DNA of 64,000 bases. It comes from Symsagittifera roscoffensis. Taxonomy: Eukaryota > Xenacoelomorpha > Acoela > Convolutidae. The position numbers and the translations under genes are program-made. This document shows, piece by piece, positions 20,907-31,435 of this stretch (the stretch's first letter is position 1; every line of letters begins with the position of its first letter). The stretch covers positions 75,382,349 to 75,446,348 of the forward strand of contig NC_087062.1 of assembly GCF_963678635.1 (NCBI RefSeq), read 5' to 3'. Under the pieces are notes generated by a model. It was not told the origin of the DNA. It worked only from the letters and a program-made list of their open reading frames with translations, and ran no database searches.

Positions 20907-21482
20907 ATGAGACGAACCATCCAACCACGACGAAGATTAGGACCTGTCAATCCGATCACGGAGACGACCAGCACCTCGAGATCGGAGACAAGATCAGAGA
21001 CGACGAGTACCAGCAGAGAGGAGCGACGTCCAGACAGGAGCTCTTTGATGTGGTCGAGGCCCATACCTTCTCCGTGGCATACATACAAACAAGATCAGAT
21101 GAAATTAAAACCTCAGACAGTGATCTTTGCAGCAGATGCCATGAGGATGTTGAATGGAGCGAGATTGTCTGTCAACGGACTGTATTCAATAACAGGCGTG
21201 GACTGGTTGATAGCCGCTGGCATAAATTTCAGCTCTACAACCGCCTTGAGATTTGCCGACTAAGAGAGACTGCCCTCAAACAATACAATGGGCCCAGTAA
21301 ATGCAAGACCATTGCAGGATGTGAAGCTGAATCACGATGAGGTAAATAGAGAAGAAAGAACCGAAAGATTCCTGACGACGAGGGCACCAATAAGACAACA
21401 TGTAAAAAAGTTCAGACAGATAAAAGCACCCCCAGGTCATGTAAAAAAGATCGTACCCGAAACAAGTGAGTCAAGAAGGTGA
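20836..21482 (+). pseudogene. Second ORF, post-SGNH segment, copy 2
   Basis: Same as 16752-17290, with a private TAA at 21261-21263 (ctaagag for cttagag). Beyond 21374 it continues into a basic part, TTRAPIRQHVKKFRQIKAPPGHVKK, in the phase starting at 21288, ending at TGA 21480-21482. Confidence 0.5.
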
Positions 21483-21754
21483 TGTTCAGAGATACGGTGG
21501 ATTGAAGGCGATCAAGAAAGATGAGACCATCTTTGCTGCGTGTGACAAAGCAGAAAAGAGGAAGGCAGAGATTATGATAGTCACAAGCTCAGACTTCGTG
21601 TATACCTCCAAGTCTTTGTTTTGGCTTGTTATAATGTTGGCAGCGGTCGATCTGGACCTAATGCAGTCTGTGTCGATGGCAATCGGGGTACAACGAGAGA
21701 CAGAACTGAACCATCGTATTTGCTGGCCTGAAGGACCATCTGCACAGTAGGGGT
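21483..21754 (+). pseudogene. Second ORF, segment with hydrophobic helix
   Basis: The frame 21466-21750 reads DETIFAACDKAEKRKAEIM, then a hydrophobic run SLFWLVIMLAAVDLDLM and a polar tail. The hydrophobic run could be buried or a membrane helix. No family is recognised. It ends at TAG 21748-21750. The same frame is kept at 29287-29571. Confidence 0.45.
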
Positions 21755-22666
21755 TTGCTGAGCAGACTCAGAGAGCCTACGACAGCCGAAGGCGCTGTAT
21801 GGCCAGCTATAAAGGATATCCTCAAATCAATGGGTGAAGTAGTAGGCACCCTGAAAGAAGGTGCCTTAACCAAGATAACACCGAGAGCCGTGTTTGCACT
21901 GTCTCCGGGATATGCACATCTCCCGGACGGACTGAAGTTTGTATTTGCGATGTTGGCTTTGCTCTCGGAAGGGAGATATGATGTGATCATATCTGCCCCA
22001 AATCGCGGAAAAGAGATGGAGAACCTAAGACCACTTAGGGCGGAATTGCCTGCGGTGTGGTCTGACAGCTCGAACGCGATGCGAGGATTTAAGATTCATT
22101 CACTACGAATGTTAGTGTTAGGCGAAGTACTGGGGTTGGAATTGTCCAACTTCAGTTGACAACTCAAACTGAAGCCAGGAATTGACAATGACCATCGAGT
22201 AATCGTAGTATTGTCAAATGATTTAGGGTTTCGAGGGATGGAAGTAAAGGAGGAAGAAGAGAGAACAAAAAACTACAAGGAGACGAGAGCTCACTTGGAA
22301 GCGATGGTTTTGAGAACGAAACCAGAGGCTAACCAGTGGCTGCACTTGACCCCTCGAGTAGCAGCATTGGGCGCGGATGCTTTCGAGCGAGGCCCCGTGA
22401 TGATCAGGAAAGTCCATGCTTACCTAGTGAAGGAGGTAAACCTGACCAAAAATGCTGAAGAGAAGTCAGCCGAGTTCGTAAATAGAGTGTGCGAAACTAC
22501 CCTGGAAGCTTTCTGGACACAGAATGTTAGGGGAGAAGAAGGCTTTGACCGGACCGACAGCATGCTGGAAGGGTTAGGAGCCGGATCGACAGCGTCCTTC
22601 TTGGCGAAAATTTACCCCTCGCTTTCTCGATATCTGATAAAAGAATTCCTTCATATCGATCGTTGA
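21755..22666 (+). pseudogene. Second ORF, unknown helical domain
   Basis: Two same-phase frames, 21755-22159 and 22211-22666, read as one helical protein: EGAVWPAIKDILKSMG, YAHLPDGLKFVFAML, RYDVIISAPNRGKEME, HSLRMLVLGEVLGLEL, then TRAHLEAMVLRTKPEANQW and LSRYLIKEFLHIDR. TGA at 22157-22159 is private, as the third copy has CGA at that place. I do not recognise the family. Conservation between copies only reflects recent duplication. Confidence 0.5.
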
Positions 22667-23094
22667 ATTACTAGCCCTGTTCCTGACGTTTGGAGCAGAC
22701 AACTTTGTGAAAGAACCAGCGATACTGCTCACCAGCGATAACGCATGGAATCTTGGGATGATGATGAATTTGACACGCTATCCGGAGCCGATGAGAGAGA
22801 ACGCGAGGAAATTCGACGTGAAGCGATCTACGGATTCCTGGAACAAGATAAGAGATACAGTACCTCATGCAGCAGAATCGCTTTGGAACAGGAGAGGATG
22901 AAACGATTCAGAGGGAGGAACACGTGCGACGTCATGTTGGGGGCATGCCCCTGCTAACTGATCTGAGCTTAGCTATGAGGACCGATCCCTTAGCATTGAT
23001 CAGAGCAGCCACGGAGTTCGTGGCGGTCATATATGGACCTACAGTCACGTTTGCGTTCCCTGGTGTTAAGGTGGAAGCATACAGGAGGTCGGTG
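22667..23094 (+). pseudogene. Second ORF, truncated C-terminal part
   Basis: Short frames carry ESWDDDEFDTLSGADERERE and then GGMPLLTDLSLAMRTDPLAL and YGPTVTFAFPGVKVEAYRRS. At about 23094 (ctcgaaac) the sequence changes in mid-frame to tRNA-array spacer, so the element is truncated. There is no terminator-like end, polypurine tract or LTR. Confidence 0.55.
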
Positions 23095-23227
23095 CTCGAA
23101 ACAAATCTGAGAAAAAACATTCTCTACTGACCCATCTAAAAAACTCATCTCAATACTCGAAACAAATCTGAGAAAAAACATTCTCTACTGACCCATCTAA
23201 AAAACTGCCACTCTTGCTTGTACGAAT

Positions 23228-23309
23228 CGCAGACAGCAGGATTCGAATCTGCGCGTGATGCTCACATCTGATTTCTCGTCAGACGCCTTAACCACTCGGC
23301 CATGGCTGT
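23228..23309 (-). tRNA. tRNA-Ser-like, G33 class (array copy 1)
   Basis: Anticodon AGA, but position 33 is G. Acceptor pairs 1-72 and 5-68 mismatch and the T-stem is changed. Probably not functional. Confidence 0.6.
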
Positions 23310-23516
23310 TCCGCATGATGGAAAAATCTCAAAAAAAAGGTACTGTATTTCATGGTAAATGCAAATGTCAAGTTTAAAATTTTGATTCAACGCGACATCT
23401 TTTTTTTTCAAAAATCAGATCCAAAAACCGCAAAAACTCAATACTCGAAACAAATCTGATAAAAAACATACTCTACTAACCCATCGAAAAAAACTCCACC
23501 TCTTGCAAGTGCGTAT

Positions 23517-23598
23517 CGCATCCAGCAGGATTCTAACCTCCGCGTGATGATCACAACTGATTTCTAGTCGGACGCCTTAACCACTCGTCCATGGCTGC
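23517..23598 (-). tRNA. tRNA-Ser(AGA)-like (copy 2)
   Basis: G4-A69 mismatch, altered B box and C11 to A. Decayed. Confidence 0.6.
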
Positions 23599-23805
23599 TC
23601 CGAATGACGGAAAATTTTCGAAAAATAGGTACTGTATTTCAAGGTAAATGCATATATCAATTTTAAAATTTTGATTCAACGCGACATCTTTTTTTTTTCA
23701 AAAATCAGATACAAAAACCTCAATAACTCAATATTCGAAAAAAATCTGAGAAAAAACATACTCTACTTACCCATCTGAAAAACTCGCCCTCTTGCTAGTG
23801 CGTAT

Positions 23806-23887
23806 CGCAGCCAGCAGGATTCGAACCTGCGCGTGAAGATCACATCTGATTTCTAGTCAGACGCCTTAACCACTCGGCCATGGCTGC
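23806..23887 (-). tRNA. tRNA-Ser(AGA) (copy 3)
   Basis: All stems pair, A and B boxes match consensus, and a T5 terminator lies at 23778-23782. Likely functional. Confidence 0.93.
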
Positions 23888-24089
23888 TACGAAGGATGGA
23901 AAAACTCTCAAAAAAGGTACTCTATTTCAAGGTAAAAGCATATGTCAATTTTAAAAATTTGATTCAACGCGACATCTTTTTTTTCAAAAATCAGATACAA
24001 AAACCGCAATAACTTAATACTCGATACAAATCTGAGAAAAAATACTCTATTGACCCATCTAAAAAAATGCCCCTGTTGCTTGTACGAAT

Positions 24090-24171
24090 CGCAGCCAGCA
24101 GGATTCGAACCTGCGCGTGAAGATCACATCTGATTTCTAGTCAGACGCCTTAACCACTCGGCCATGGCTGC
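24090..24171 (-). tRNA. tRNA-Ser(AGA) (copy 4)
   Basis: Fully consistent cloverleaf identical to the array consensus. Confidence 0.93.
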
Positions 24172-24373
24172 TACGAAGGATTGAAAAACTCTCAAAAAAG
24201 GTACTCTATTTCAAGGTAAAAGCATATGTCAATTTTAAAAATTTGATTGAACGCGACATCTTTTTTTTCAAAAATCAGATACAAAAACCGCAATAACTTA
24301 ATACTCGATACAAATCTGAGAAAAAATACTCTATTGACCCATCTAAAAAAATGCCCCTGTTACTTGTACGAAT

Positions 24374-24455
24374 CGCAGCCAGTAGGATTCGAACCTGAGC
24401 GTGAAGATCACATCTGATATCTAGTCAGACGCCTTAACCACTCGGCCATGGCTGC
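24374..24455 (-). tRNA. tRNA-Ser(AGA)-like (copy 5)
   Basis: Two T-stem mismatches and A38 to T. Confidence 0.7.
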
Positions 24456-24662
24456 TCCAAATGATTAGAAATCTCAAAGAAATAGGAATTGTATTTCAAG
24501 GTAAATGTAAATGTTTTTTTTTAAATCGTAATAATTCAACTAGACATCTTTTTTTTCAAAAAACAGATATCAAAAACCGCAAAAACTCAATATTTGAAAC
24601 AAATCTGAGAAAAAAAACTCTATTGACCCATCTAAAAAACTGCCGCTCTTGCTCGTACGAAT

Positions 24663-24744
24663 TGCAGCCAGCAGAATTCGAATCTGCGCGTGAAGATCAC
24701 ATCTGATTTCTAGTCAGACGACTTAACCACTCGGCCATGGCTGC
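24663..24744 (-). tRNA. tRNA-Ser(AGA)-like (copy 6)
   Basis: Discriminator base is A instead of the G expected for Ser. T-stem and D-stem changes. Confidence 0.65.
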
Positions 24745-24951
24745 TCCGAATGATGGAAAAATCTCAAAAAATAGGTACTGTATTTCAAGGTAAAAGCATA
24801 TGTCAATTTTAAAATTTTGATTCAACGCGACATCTTTCTTCTTTCAAAAATCAGATACAAAAACCGCAATAACTCAATACTCGAAACAAATCTGAGAAAA
24901 AACATTCTCAACTGACCCATCTAAAAAACTGCCACTCTTGCTTGTACGAAT

Positions 24952-25032
24952 CGCAGACAGCAGGATTCGAACTGCGCGTGATGCTCACATCTGATTTCTC
25001 GTCAGACGCCTTAACCACTCGGCCATGGCTGT
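24952..25032 (-). tRNA. tRNA-Ser-like, G33 class (copy 7)
   Basis: 81 nt, with one base lost in the T-stem. G33 and the two acceptor mismatches of copy 1. Confidence 0.5.
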
Positions 25033-25236
25033 TCGGCATGATGGAAAAATCTCATAGAAAAGGTACTGTATTTCATGGTAAATGCATATGTCAATTTTAA
25101 AATTTTGATTCAACGCGACATCTTTTTTTTTTAAAAATCAGATACAAAAACCGCAAAAACTCAATACTCGAAACAAATCTGATAAAAACATACTCTACTG
25201 ACCCATCTAAAAACACCACCTCTTGCTAGTGCGTAT

Positions 25237-25318
25237 CGCAGCCAGCAGGATTCGAACCTGCGCGTGATGATCACAACTGCTTTCTAGTCGGACATCTTAA
25301 CCACTCGGCCATGGCTGC
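25237..25318 (-). tRNA. tRNA-Ser(AGA)-like (copy 8)
   Basis: Anticodon stem disrupted (TCCGA/GCAGT) and D-stem weakened. A and B boxes intact. Confidence 0.7.
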
Positions 25319-25524
25319 TCCGAACGATGGGAAATTTTCGAAAAATAGGTACTGTATTTCAAGGTAAATGCATATGTCAATTTTAAAATTTTGATTCAAC
25401 GCGACATCTTTTTTTTTCAAAAATCAGATACAAAAACCGCAATAACTCAATATTCGAAAAAAATCTGAGAAAAAACATACTCTACTTACCCATCTGAAAA
25501 ACTCGCCCTCTTGCTAGTGCGTAC

Positions 25525-25606
25525 CGCAGCCAGCAGGATTCGAACCTGCGCGTGATGATCACATGTAATTTCTAGTCAGACGCCTTAACCACTCGGCCAT
25601 GGCTGA
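25525..25606 (-). tRNA. tRNA-Ser(AGA)-like (copy 9)
   Basis: T1-C72 mismatch and C28-C42 mismatch in the anticodon stem. Confidence 0.7.
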
Positions 25607-25804
25607 TCCGAATGATGCAAAATTTCAAAAAATAGGTACTGTATTTCAAGCAAATGCATGTCAATTTTAAAAATTTGATTCAACGCGACATCTTTTTTTC
25701 AAAAATCAGATACAAAAACCGCAAAAACTCAATACTCGAAACAAATCTGATAAAAACATACTCTACTGACCCATCTAAAAACACCACCTCTTGCTAGTGC
25801 GTAT

Positions 25805-25886
25805 CGCAGCCAGCAGGATTCGAACCTGCGCGTGATGATCACAACTGCTTTCTAGTCGGACATCTTAACCACTCGGCCATGGCTGC
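25805..25886 (-). tRNA. tRNA-Ser(AGA)-like (copy 10)
   Basis: Same body as copy 8, part of a local two-unit duplication. Confidence 0.7.
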
Positions 25887-26093
25887 TCCGAATGATGGGA
25901 AATTTTCGAAAAATAGGTACTGTATTTCAAGGTAAATGCATATGTCAATTTTAAAATTTTGATTCAACGCGACATCTTTTTTTTTTCAAAAATCAGATAC
26001 AAAAACCGCAATAACTCAATATTCGAAAAAAATCTGAGAAAAAACATACTCTACTTACCCATCTGAAAAACTCGCCCTCTTGCTAGTGCGTAC

Positions 26094-26175
26094 CGCAGCC
26101 AGCAGGATTCGAACCTGCGCGTGATGATCACATGTAATTTCTAGTCAGACGCCTTAACCACTCGGCCATGGCTGA
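26094..26175 (-). tRNA. tRNA-Ser(AGA)-like (copy 11)
   Basis: Same body as copy 9. Confidence 0.7.
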
Positions 26176-26375
26176 TCCGAATGATGCAAAATTTCAAAAA
26201 ATAGGTACTGTATTTCAAGCAAATGCATGTCAATTTTAAAAATTTGATTCAACGCGACATCTTTTTTTCAAAAATCAGATACAAAAACCGCAATAACTTA
26301 ATACTCGAAACAAATCTGAGAAAAAACATACTCTACTGACCCATCTGAAAAACTCCTCCTCTTGCTAGTGCGTAT

Positions 26376-26457
26376 CGCAGCCAGCAGCATTCAAACCTGC
26401 GCGTGATGATCACATCTGATTTCTAGTCAGACGCCTTAACCACTCGGCCATGGCTGC
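26376..26457 (-). tRNA. tRNA-Ser(AGA)-like (copy 12)
   Basis: T-loop reads TTTGAAT and pair 53-61 is lost, so the B box is weak. Confidence 0.7.
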
Positions 26458-26513
26458 TCCGAATGATTACAAATCTCAACAAAATAGGAATTGTATTTCA
26501 AGGTAAAAGGTAT

Positions 26514-26595
26514 CGCAGCCAGCAGGATTCGAACCTGCGCGTGAAGATCACAACTGATTTCTAGTCAGACGCCTTAACCACTCGGCCATGGCTGC
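26514..26595 (-). tRNA. tRNA-Ser(AGA) (copy 13)
   Basis: Only pair 27-43 mismatches. It lies just 57 bases from copy 12, so the spacer was deleted and no normal terminator separates the two genes in the usual place. Confidence 0.82.
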
Positions 26596-26800
26596 TACGA
26601 AGGATGGAAAAAATCTCAAAAAAGTTACTCTATTTCAAGGTAAAAGCATATGTCAATTTTAAAATTTTGTTTCAACACGACATCTTTTTTTTTCAAAAAT
26701 CAGATACAAAAACCGCAATAACTCAATACTCGAAACAAATCTGAGAAAGAACATACTCTACTGACCCATCTGAAAAACTCCCCCTCTTGCTAGTGTGTAT

Positions 26801-26882
26801 CGCAGCCAGCAGGATTCAAACCTGCGCGTGATGATCACATCTGATTTCTAGTCAGACGCCTTAACCACTCGGGCATGGCTGC
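26801..26882 (-). tRNA. tRNA-Ser(AGA)-like (copy 14)
   Basis: C56 to T in the B box and G10 to C in the A box. Confidence 0.7.
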
Positions 26883-27091
26883 TCCGAATTATGAAAATCT
26901 CAACAAAATAGGAATTGTATTTCAAGGTAAAAGGTATATGTTTTTTTAAAAAAATTATTCAACTCGACATCTTTTTTTTTCTTCAAAAAACAGATAGCAA
27001 AAACCGCAATAACTCGATATTCGAAGCAAATCTGAGAAAAAAAATACTTTTTTGAGCCTTCTAAAAACCTGCCCCTCTTGCTAGTACGAAT

Positions 27092-27172
27092 CGCAGCAGC
27101 AGGATTCGAACCTTCGCATGAAGGTCACATCTGATTTCTAGTCAGACGCCTTAACCACTCGGCCATGGCTGT
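27092..27172 (-). tRNA. tRNA-Ser(AGA)-like (copy 15)
   Basis: 81 nt: one base lost in the 3' acceptor strand. A1. Confidence 0.6.
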
Positions 27173-27383
27173 TCCGAATGATTACAAATCTCAAAGAAAT
27201 AGGAATTGTATTTCAAGGTAAATGTATATGTTTTTTTTTTAAATTATAATAATTCAACTCGACATCTTTTTTTTTCAAAAAAAAACATACCAATAACCGC
27301 AAAAACTCAATATTCGAAACAAATCTGACACAAAAATACTCTATTGACCCATCTAAAAAACTCCCCCTCTTGCTAGTACGAAT

Positions 27384-27465
27384 CGCAGCCAGCAGGATAC
27401 GAAACTGCGCGTGAAGATCACATCTGATTTCTAGTCAGACGACTTAACCACTCGGCCATGGCTGC
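27384..27465 (-). tRNA. tRNA-Ser(AGA)-like (copy 16)
   Basis: T-loop and T-stem changes (ggatacgaaac) and D-stem C11-T24 mismatch. Confidence 0.65.
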
Positions 27466-27675
27466 TCCGAATGATTACAAATCTCAAAGAAATAGGAATT
27501 GTATTTCAAGGTAAATGTATATGTTTTTTTTTTAAATTATAATAATTCAACTCGACATCTTTTTTTTTCAAAAAACACATACCAATAACCGCAAAAACTC
27601 AATATTCGAAACAAATCTGAGAAAAAAATACTCTATTGACCCATCTAAAAAACAGCTCCTCTTGCCTGTACGAAT

Positions 27676-27757
27676 CGCAGCCAGCAGGATTCGAACCTGC
27701 GCGTGAAGATCACATCTGATTTCTAGTCAGACGTCTTAACCACTCGGCCATGGCTGC
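27676..27757 (-). tRNA. tRNA-Ser(AGA) (copy 17)
   Basis: Only a D-stem C11-A24 mismatch. Confidence 0.85.
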
Positions 27758-27965
27758 TCCGAATGATTAAAAATCTCAAAGAAATAGGAATTGTATTTCA
27801 TGGTAAATGTATATATATTTTTTCAAACCATAATAATTCAACTCGCCATCTTTTTTTTTCAAAAAACACATACCAATAACCGCAAAAACTCAATATTCAA
27901 AACAAATCTGAGAAAAAAATACTCTATTGACCATCTAAAAAACTCCCCCTCTTGCTAGTACGAAT

Positions 27966-28047
27966 CGCAGCCAGCAGGATACGAAACTGCGCGTGAAGAT
28001 CACATCTGATTTCTAGTCAGACGACTTAACCACTCGGCCATGGCTGC
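27966..28047 (-). tRNA. tRNA-Ser(AGA)-like (copy 18)
   Basis: Same changes as copy 16. Confidence 0.65.
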
Positions 28048-28258
28048 TCCGAACAATTACAAATCTCAAAGAAATAGGAATTGTATTTCAAGGTAAATGT
28101 ATATGTTTTTTTTAAAATCATAATAATTCAACTCGACATCTTTTTTTTCTTCAAAAAACACATATCAATAACCGCAAAAACTCAATATTCGAAACAAATC
28201 TGAGAAAAAAATACTCTATTGAACCATCTTAAAAACAGCTCCTCTTGCTTGTACAAAT

Positions 28259-28340
28259 CGCAGCCAGCAGGATTCGAACCTGCGCGTGAAGATCACATCT
28301 GATTTCTAGTCAGACGCCTTAACCACTCGGTCATGGCTGC
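28259..28340 (-). tRNA. tRNA-Ser(AGA) (copy 19)
   Basis: G10 to A in the A box. Last tRNA before the embedded retroelement piece. Confidence 0.8.
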
Positions 28341-28406
28341 TCCGAATGATTAAAAATCTCAAAGAAATAGGAATTGTATTTCAAGGTAAATGTATATGTT
28401 TTTTTT

Positions 28407-28618
28407 AACCGAGTCTTCCAGGAGAGACTAGATGAAATTGAAGTCGAGCTCTTTGACACGGGAGTGCTAAAGAAGGAAGAAACCACGAATGAGCCGGGAA
28501 CCTTTGTGCCCCCTATTTTAGAAACACGTTTGGGAACGGTCCCAGCCGTAACCTACAGGCGACAAAGCTCTAGCGAGCCAGGACGAAGGACAGATGAACA
28601 ACCTTTGCGCCCCCTAAC
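28407..28618 (+). pseudogene. SGNH-domain tail, third copy
   Basis: Only the last part of the SGNH-like region is present (RVFQERLDEIEVELFDTGVL onward). It lacks all catalytic blocks. Confidence 0.6.
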
Positions 28619-28723
28619 TTGGAAACACGTTTGGGAACGGTCCCAGCCGTAACCTACAGGCCGCAAAGCTCTAGCGAGCCAGGACAAAGGACAGATGTAC
28701 AAGATCGATTGGGGGAAGCGCCA
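28522..28723 (+). repeat. 101-bp tandem duplication, third copy
   Basis: aaacacgtttgggaacgg lies at 28522 and 28623. Confidence 0.9.
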
Positions 28724-29290
28724 ATGAGACGAACCATCCAACCACGACGAAGATTAGGACCTGTCAATCCGATCACGGAGACGACCAGCACCTCGAGATC
28801 GGAGACAAGATCAGAGACGACGAGTACCAGCAGAGAGGAGCGACGTCCAGACAGGAGCTCTTTGATGTGGTCGAGGCCCATACCTTCTCCGTGGCATACA
28901 TACAAACAAGATCAGATGAAATTAAACCCTCAGACAGTGATCTTTGCAGCAGATGCCATGAGGATGTTGAATGGAGCGAGATTGTCTGTCAACAGACTGT
29001 ATTCAATAACAGGCGTGGACTGGTTGATAGCCGCTGGCATAAACTTCAGCTCTACAACCGCCTTGAGATTTGCCGACTTAGAGAGACTGCCCTCAAACAA
29101 TACAATGGGCCCAGTAAATGCAAGACCATTGCAGGATGTGAAGCTGAATCACGATGAGGTAAATAGAGAAGAAAGAACCGAAAGATTCCTGACGACGAGG
29201 GCACCAATAAGACAACATGTAAAAAAAAAGTTCAGACAGATAAAAGCACCCCCAGGTCATGTAAAAAAAGATCGTACCCGAAACAAGTGA
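28619..29290 (+). pseudogene. Post-SGNH segment, third copy
   Basis: An open frame of 223 residues runs from the Arg/Ser-rich part through TVIFAADAMRMLNGARLSVN to the basic HVKKKFRQIKAPPGH tail, without the TAA that breaks copy 2 at 21261. Extra A residues in A-runs near 29223 and 29264 keep it open to TGA 29288-29290. Confidence 0.5.
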
Positions 29291-29571
29291 GTCAAGAAGG
29301 TGATGTTCAGAGATACGGTGGATTGAAGGCGATCAAGAAAGATGAGACCATCTTTGCTGCGTGTGACAAAGCAGAAAAGAGGAAGGCAGAGATTATGATA
29401 GTCACAAGCTCAGACTTCGTGTATACCTCCAAGTCTTTGTTTTGGCTTGTTATAATGTTTGCAGCGGTCGATCTGGACCTAATGCAGTCTGTGTCGATGG
29501 CAATCGGGGTACAACGAGAGACAGAACTGAACCATCGTATTTGCTGGCATGAAGGACCATCTGAACAGTAG
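29287..29571 (+). pseudogene. Segment with hydrophobic helix, third copy
   Basis: Same as 21466-21750 with few substitutions (a Leu to Phe in LVIMFAAV). Confidence 0.45.
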
Positions 29572-30487
29572 GGGTTTGCTGAGCAGACTCAGAGAGCCTA
29601 CGACAGCCGAAGGCGCTGTATGGCCAGCTATAAAGGATATCCTCAAATCAAAGGGTGAAGTAGTAGGCACCCTGAAAGAAGGTGCCTTAACCAAGATAAC
29701 ACCGTGAGCCGTGTTTGCACTGTCTCCGGGATATGCACATCTCCCGGACGGACTGAAGTTTGTATATGCGATGTTGGCTTTGCTCTCGGAAGGGAGATAT
29801 GATGTGATCATATCTGCCCCAAATCGCGGAAAAGAGATGGAGAACCTAAGACCACTTAGGGCGGAATTGCCTGCGGTGTGGTCTGACAGCTCGAATGCGA
29901 TGCGAGGATTTAAGATTCATTCACTACGAATGTTAGTGTTAGGCGAAGTACTGGGGTTGGAATTGTCCAACTTCAGTCGACAACTCAAACTGAAGCCAGG
30001 AATTGACAATGACCATCGAGTAATCGTAGTAATGTCAAATGATTTAGGGTTTCGAGGGATGGAAGTAAAGGAGGAAGAAGAGAGAACAAAAAACTACAAG
30101 GAGACGAGAGCTCACTTGGAAGCGATGGTTTTGAGAACGAAACCAGAGGCTAACCAGTGGCTGCACTTGACCCCTAGAGTAGCAGCATTGGGCGCGGATG
30201 CTTTCGAGCGAGGCCCAGTGATGATCAGGAAAGTCCATGCCTACCTAGTGAAGGAGGTAAACCTGACCAAAAATGCTGAAGAGAAGTCAGCCGAGTTCGT
30301 AAATAGAGTGTGCGAAACTACCCTGGAAGCTTTCTGGACACAGAATGTTAGGGGAGAAGAAGGCTTTGACCGGACTGACAGTATGCTGGAAGGGTTAGGA
30401 GCCGGATCGACAGCGTCCTTCTTGGCGAAAATTTACCCCTCGCTTTCTCGATATCTGATAAAAGAATTCCTTCATATCGATCGTTGA
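29572..30487 (+). pseudogene. Unknown helical domain, third copy
   Basis: The frame 29711-30487 stays open for 258 residues, uninterrupted where the first copy has TGA 22157-22159. In exchange it has a private TGA near 29704 (accgtgagcc for accgagagcc). The frame is closed by TGA after EFLHIDR. Confidence 0.5.
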
Positions 30488-30936
30488 ATTACTAGCCCTG
30501 TTCCTGACGTTTGGAGCAGACAACTTTGTGAAAGAACCAGCGATACTGCTCAACAGCGATAACGCATGGAATCTTGGGATGATGATGAATTTGACACGCT
30601 ATCCGGAGCAGATGAGAGAGAACGCGAGGAAATTCGACGTGAAGCGATCTACGGATTCCTGGAACAAGATATGAGATTTGCTACATACTCTTATACAGTA
30701 CCTCATGCAGCAGAATCGCTTTGGAACAGGAGAGGATGAAACGATTCAGAGGGAGGAAGACGTGCGACGTTATGTTGGGGGCATGCCCCTGCTAACTGAT
30801 CTGAGCTTAGCTATGAGGACCGATCCCTTAGCATTGATCAGAGCAGCCACGGAGTTCGTGGCGGTCATATATGGACCTACAGTCACGTTTGCGTTCCCTG
30901 GTGTTAAGGTGGAAGCATACAGGAGGTCGGTGCTCG
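30488..30936 (+). pseudogene. Truncated C-terminal part, third copy
   Basis: Matches 22667-23094 but has about 17 extra bases near 30675-30695. It ends at the same junction with array spacer. Confidence 0.55.
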
Positions 30937-31066
30937 AAACAAATCTGAGAAAAAACATTCTCTACTGACCCATCTAAAAAACTCATCTCAATACTCGAAA
31001 CAAATCTGAGAAAAAAACATTCTCTACTGACCCATCTAAAAAACTGCCACTCTTGCTTGTACGAAT

Positions 31067-31148
31067 CGCAGACAGCAGGATTCGAATCTGCGCGTGATGC
31101 TCACATCTGGTTTCTCGTCAGACGCCTTAACCACTCGGCTATGGCTGT
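31067..31148 (-). tRNA. tRNA-Ser-like, G33 class (copy 20)
   Basis: Partner of copy 1 in the 7.84-kb duplication, with A31-C39 mismatch and G9 to A. Confidence 0.55.
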
Positions 31149-31353
31149 TCCGCATTATGGAAAAATCTCAAAAAAAAGGTACTGTATTTCATGGTAAATG
31201 CATATGTCAATTTTAAAATTTTGATTCAACGCGACATCTTTTTTTTCAAAAATCAGATCCAAAAACCGCAAAAACTCAATACTCGAAACAAATCTGATAA
31301 AAAACATACTCTACTGACCCATCTAAAAAACTCCACCTCTTGCTAGTGCGTAT

Positions 31354-31435
31354 CGCATCCAGCAGGATTCGAACCTCCGCGTGATGATCACAACTGATTT
31401 CTAGTCGGACGCCTTAACCACTCGGCCATGGCTGC
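31354..31435 (-). tRNA. tRNA-Ser(AGA)-like (copy 21)
   Basis: G4-A69 and 50-64 mismatches, anticodon stem weakened (TCCGA/TCAGT). Confidence 0.65.

Larger units (their letters stand above)
17288..21374 (+). repeat. About 4.09-kb tandem duplication, copy 2
   Basis: This repeats 13230-17290. It retains the 26-base segment missing from copy 1 and continues past aagattcctg into sequence (acgacgaggg) that is the element's own downstream part. Private changes include TAG at 20137-20139 (CAG in copy 1). Confidence 0.94.
1683..23094 (+). mobile_element. Degenerate Ty3/Gypsy-like retrotransposon with internal duplications
   Basis: Order on the plus strand: N-terminal region, gag-like capsid with CCHC knuckles, aspartic protease, reverse transcriptase with YVDD, RNase H, long linker, integrase with DDE core and GPY/F-type C-terminus, then an acidic tail, a macro-like segment and a second ORF with an SGNH-like domain. 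Protease-RT-RNaseH-integrase order is that of Ty3/Gypsy elements. Frames are broken by many stops and frameshifts, so the copy cannot be autonomous. Two internal tandem duplications (3.55 kb and about 4.07 kb) inflate it beyond 21 kb. Its right end joins tRNA-array spacer directly and no LTR pair can be defined. Confidence 0.9.
23095..28406 (-). repeat. tRNA-Ser tandem array, first block (19 units)
   Basis: A ~288-bp unit repeats head to tail. Each carries an 82-nt tRNA-Ser on the minus strand, followed about 23 bases past the discriminator base by a run of five or six T (minus strand), a normal Pol III terminator. The tRNA consensus has acceptor GCAGCCA:TGGCTGC, A box TGGCCGAGTGG, anticodon loop CTAGAAA (AGA), a class II variable arm with GTGA:TCAC stem, T-stem GCAGG:CCTGC and B box GGTTCGAATCC. 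Spacers are AT-rich with a T-run and the word caatactcgaaacaaatctg. The first ~130 bases after the retroelement repeat a partial spacer twice. Confidence 0.95.
28407..30936 (+). mobile_element. Second copy of the retroelement 3' end inside the array
   Basis: This 2.53-kb piece matches 20588-23094. Its left edge joins array spacer (atgttttttttaa) to the SGNH tail (ccgagtcttccag). Its right edge is the same element-to-spacer junction as at 23094, including the doubled partial spacer that follows. It was therefore copied together with flanking array, and did not insert independently. Confidence 0.93.

Noticed and set aside
14852-23094. An envelope gene in the second ORF
   Set aside because: No signal peptide, furin-like site or convincing C-terminal membrane anchor. 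The recognisable part is SGNH-like.
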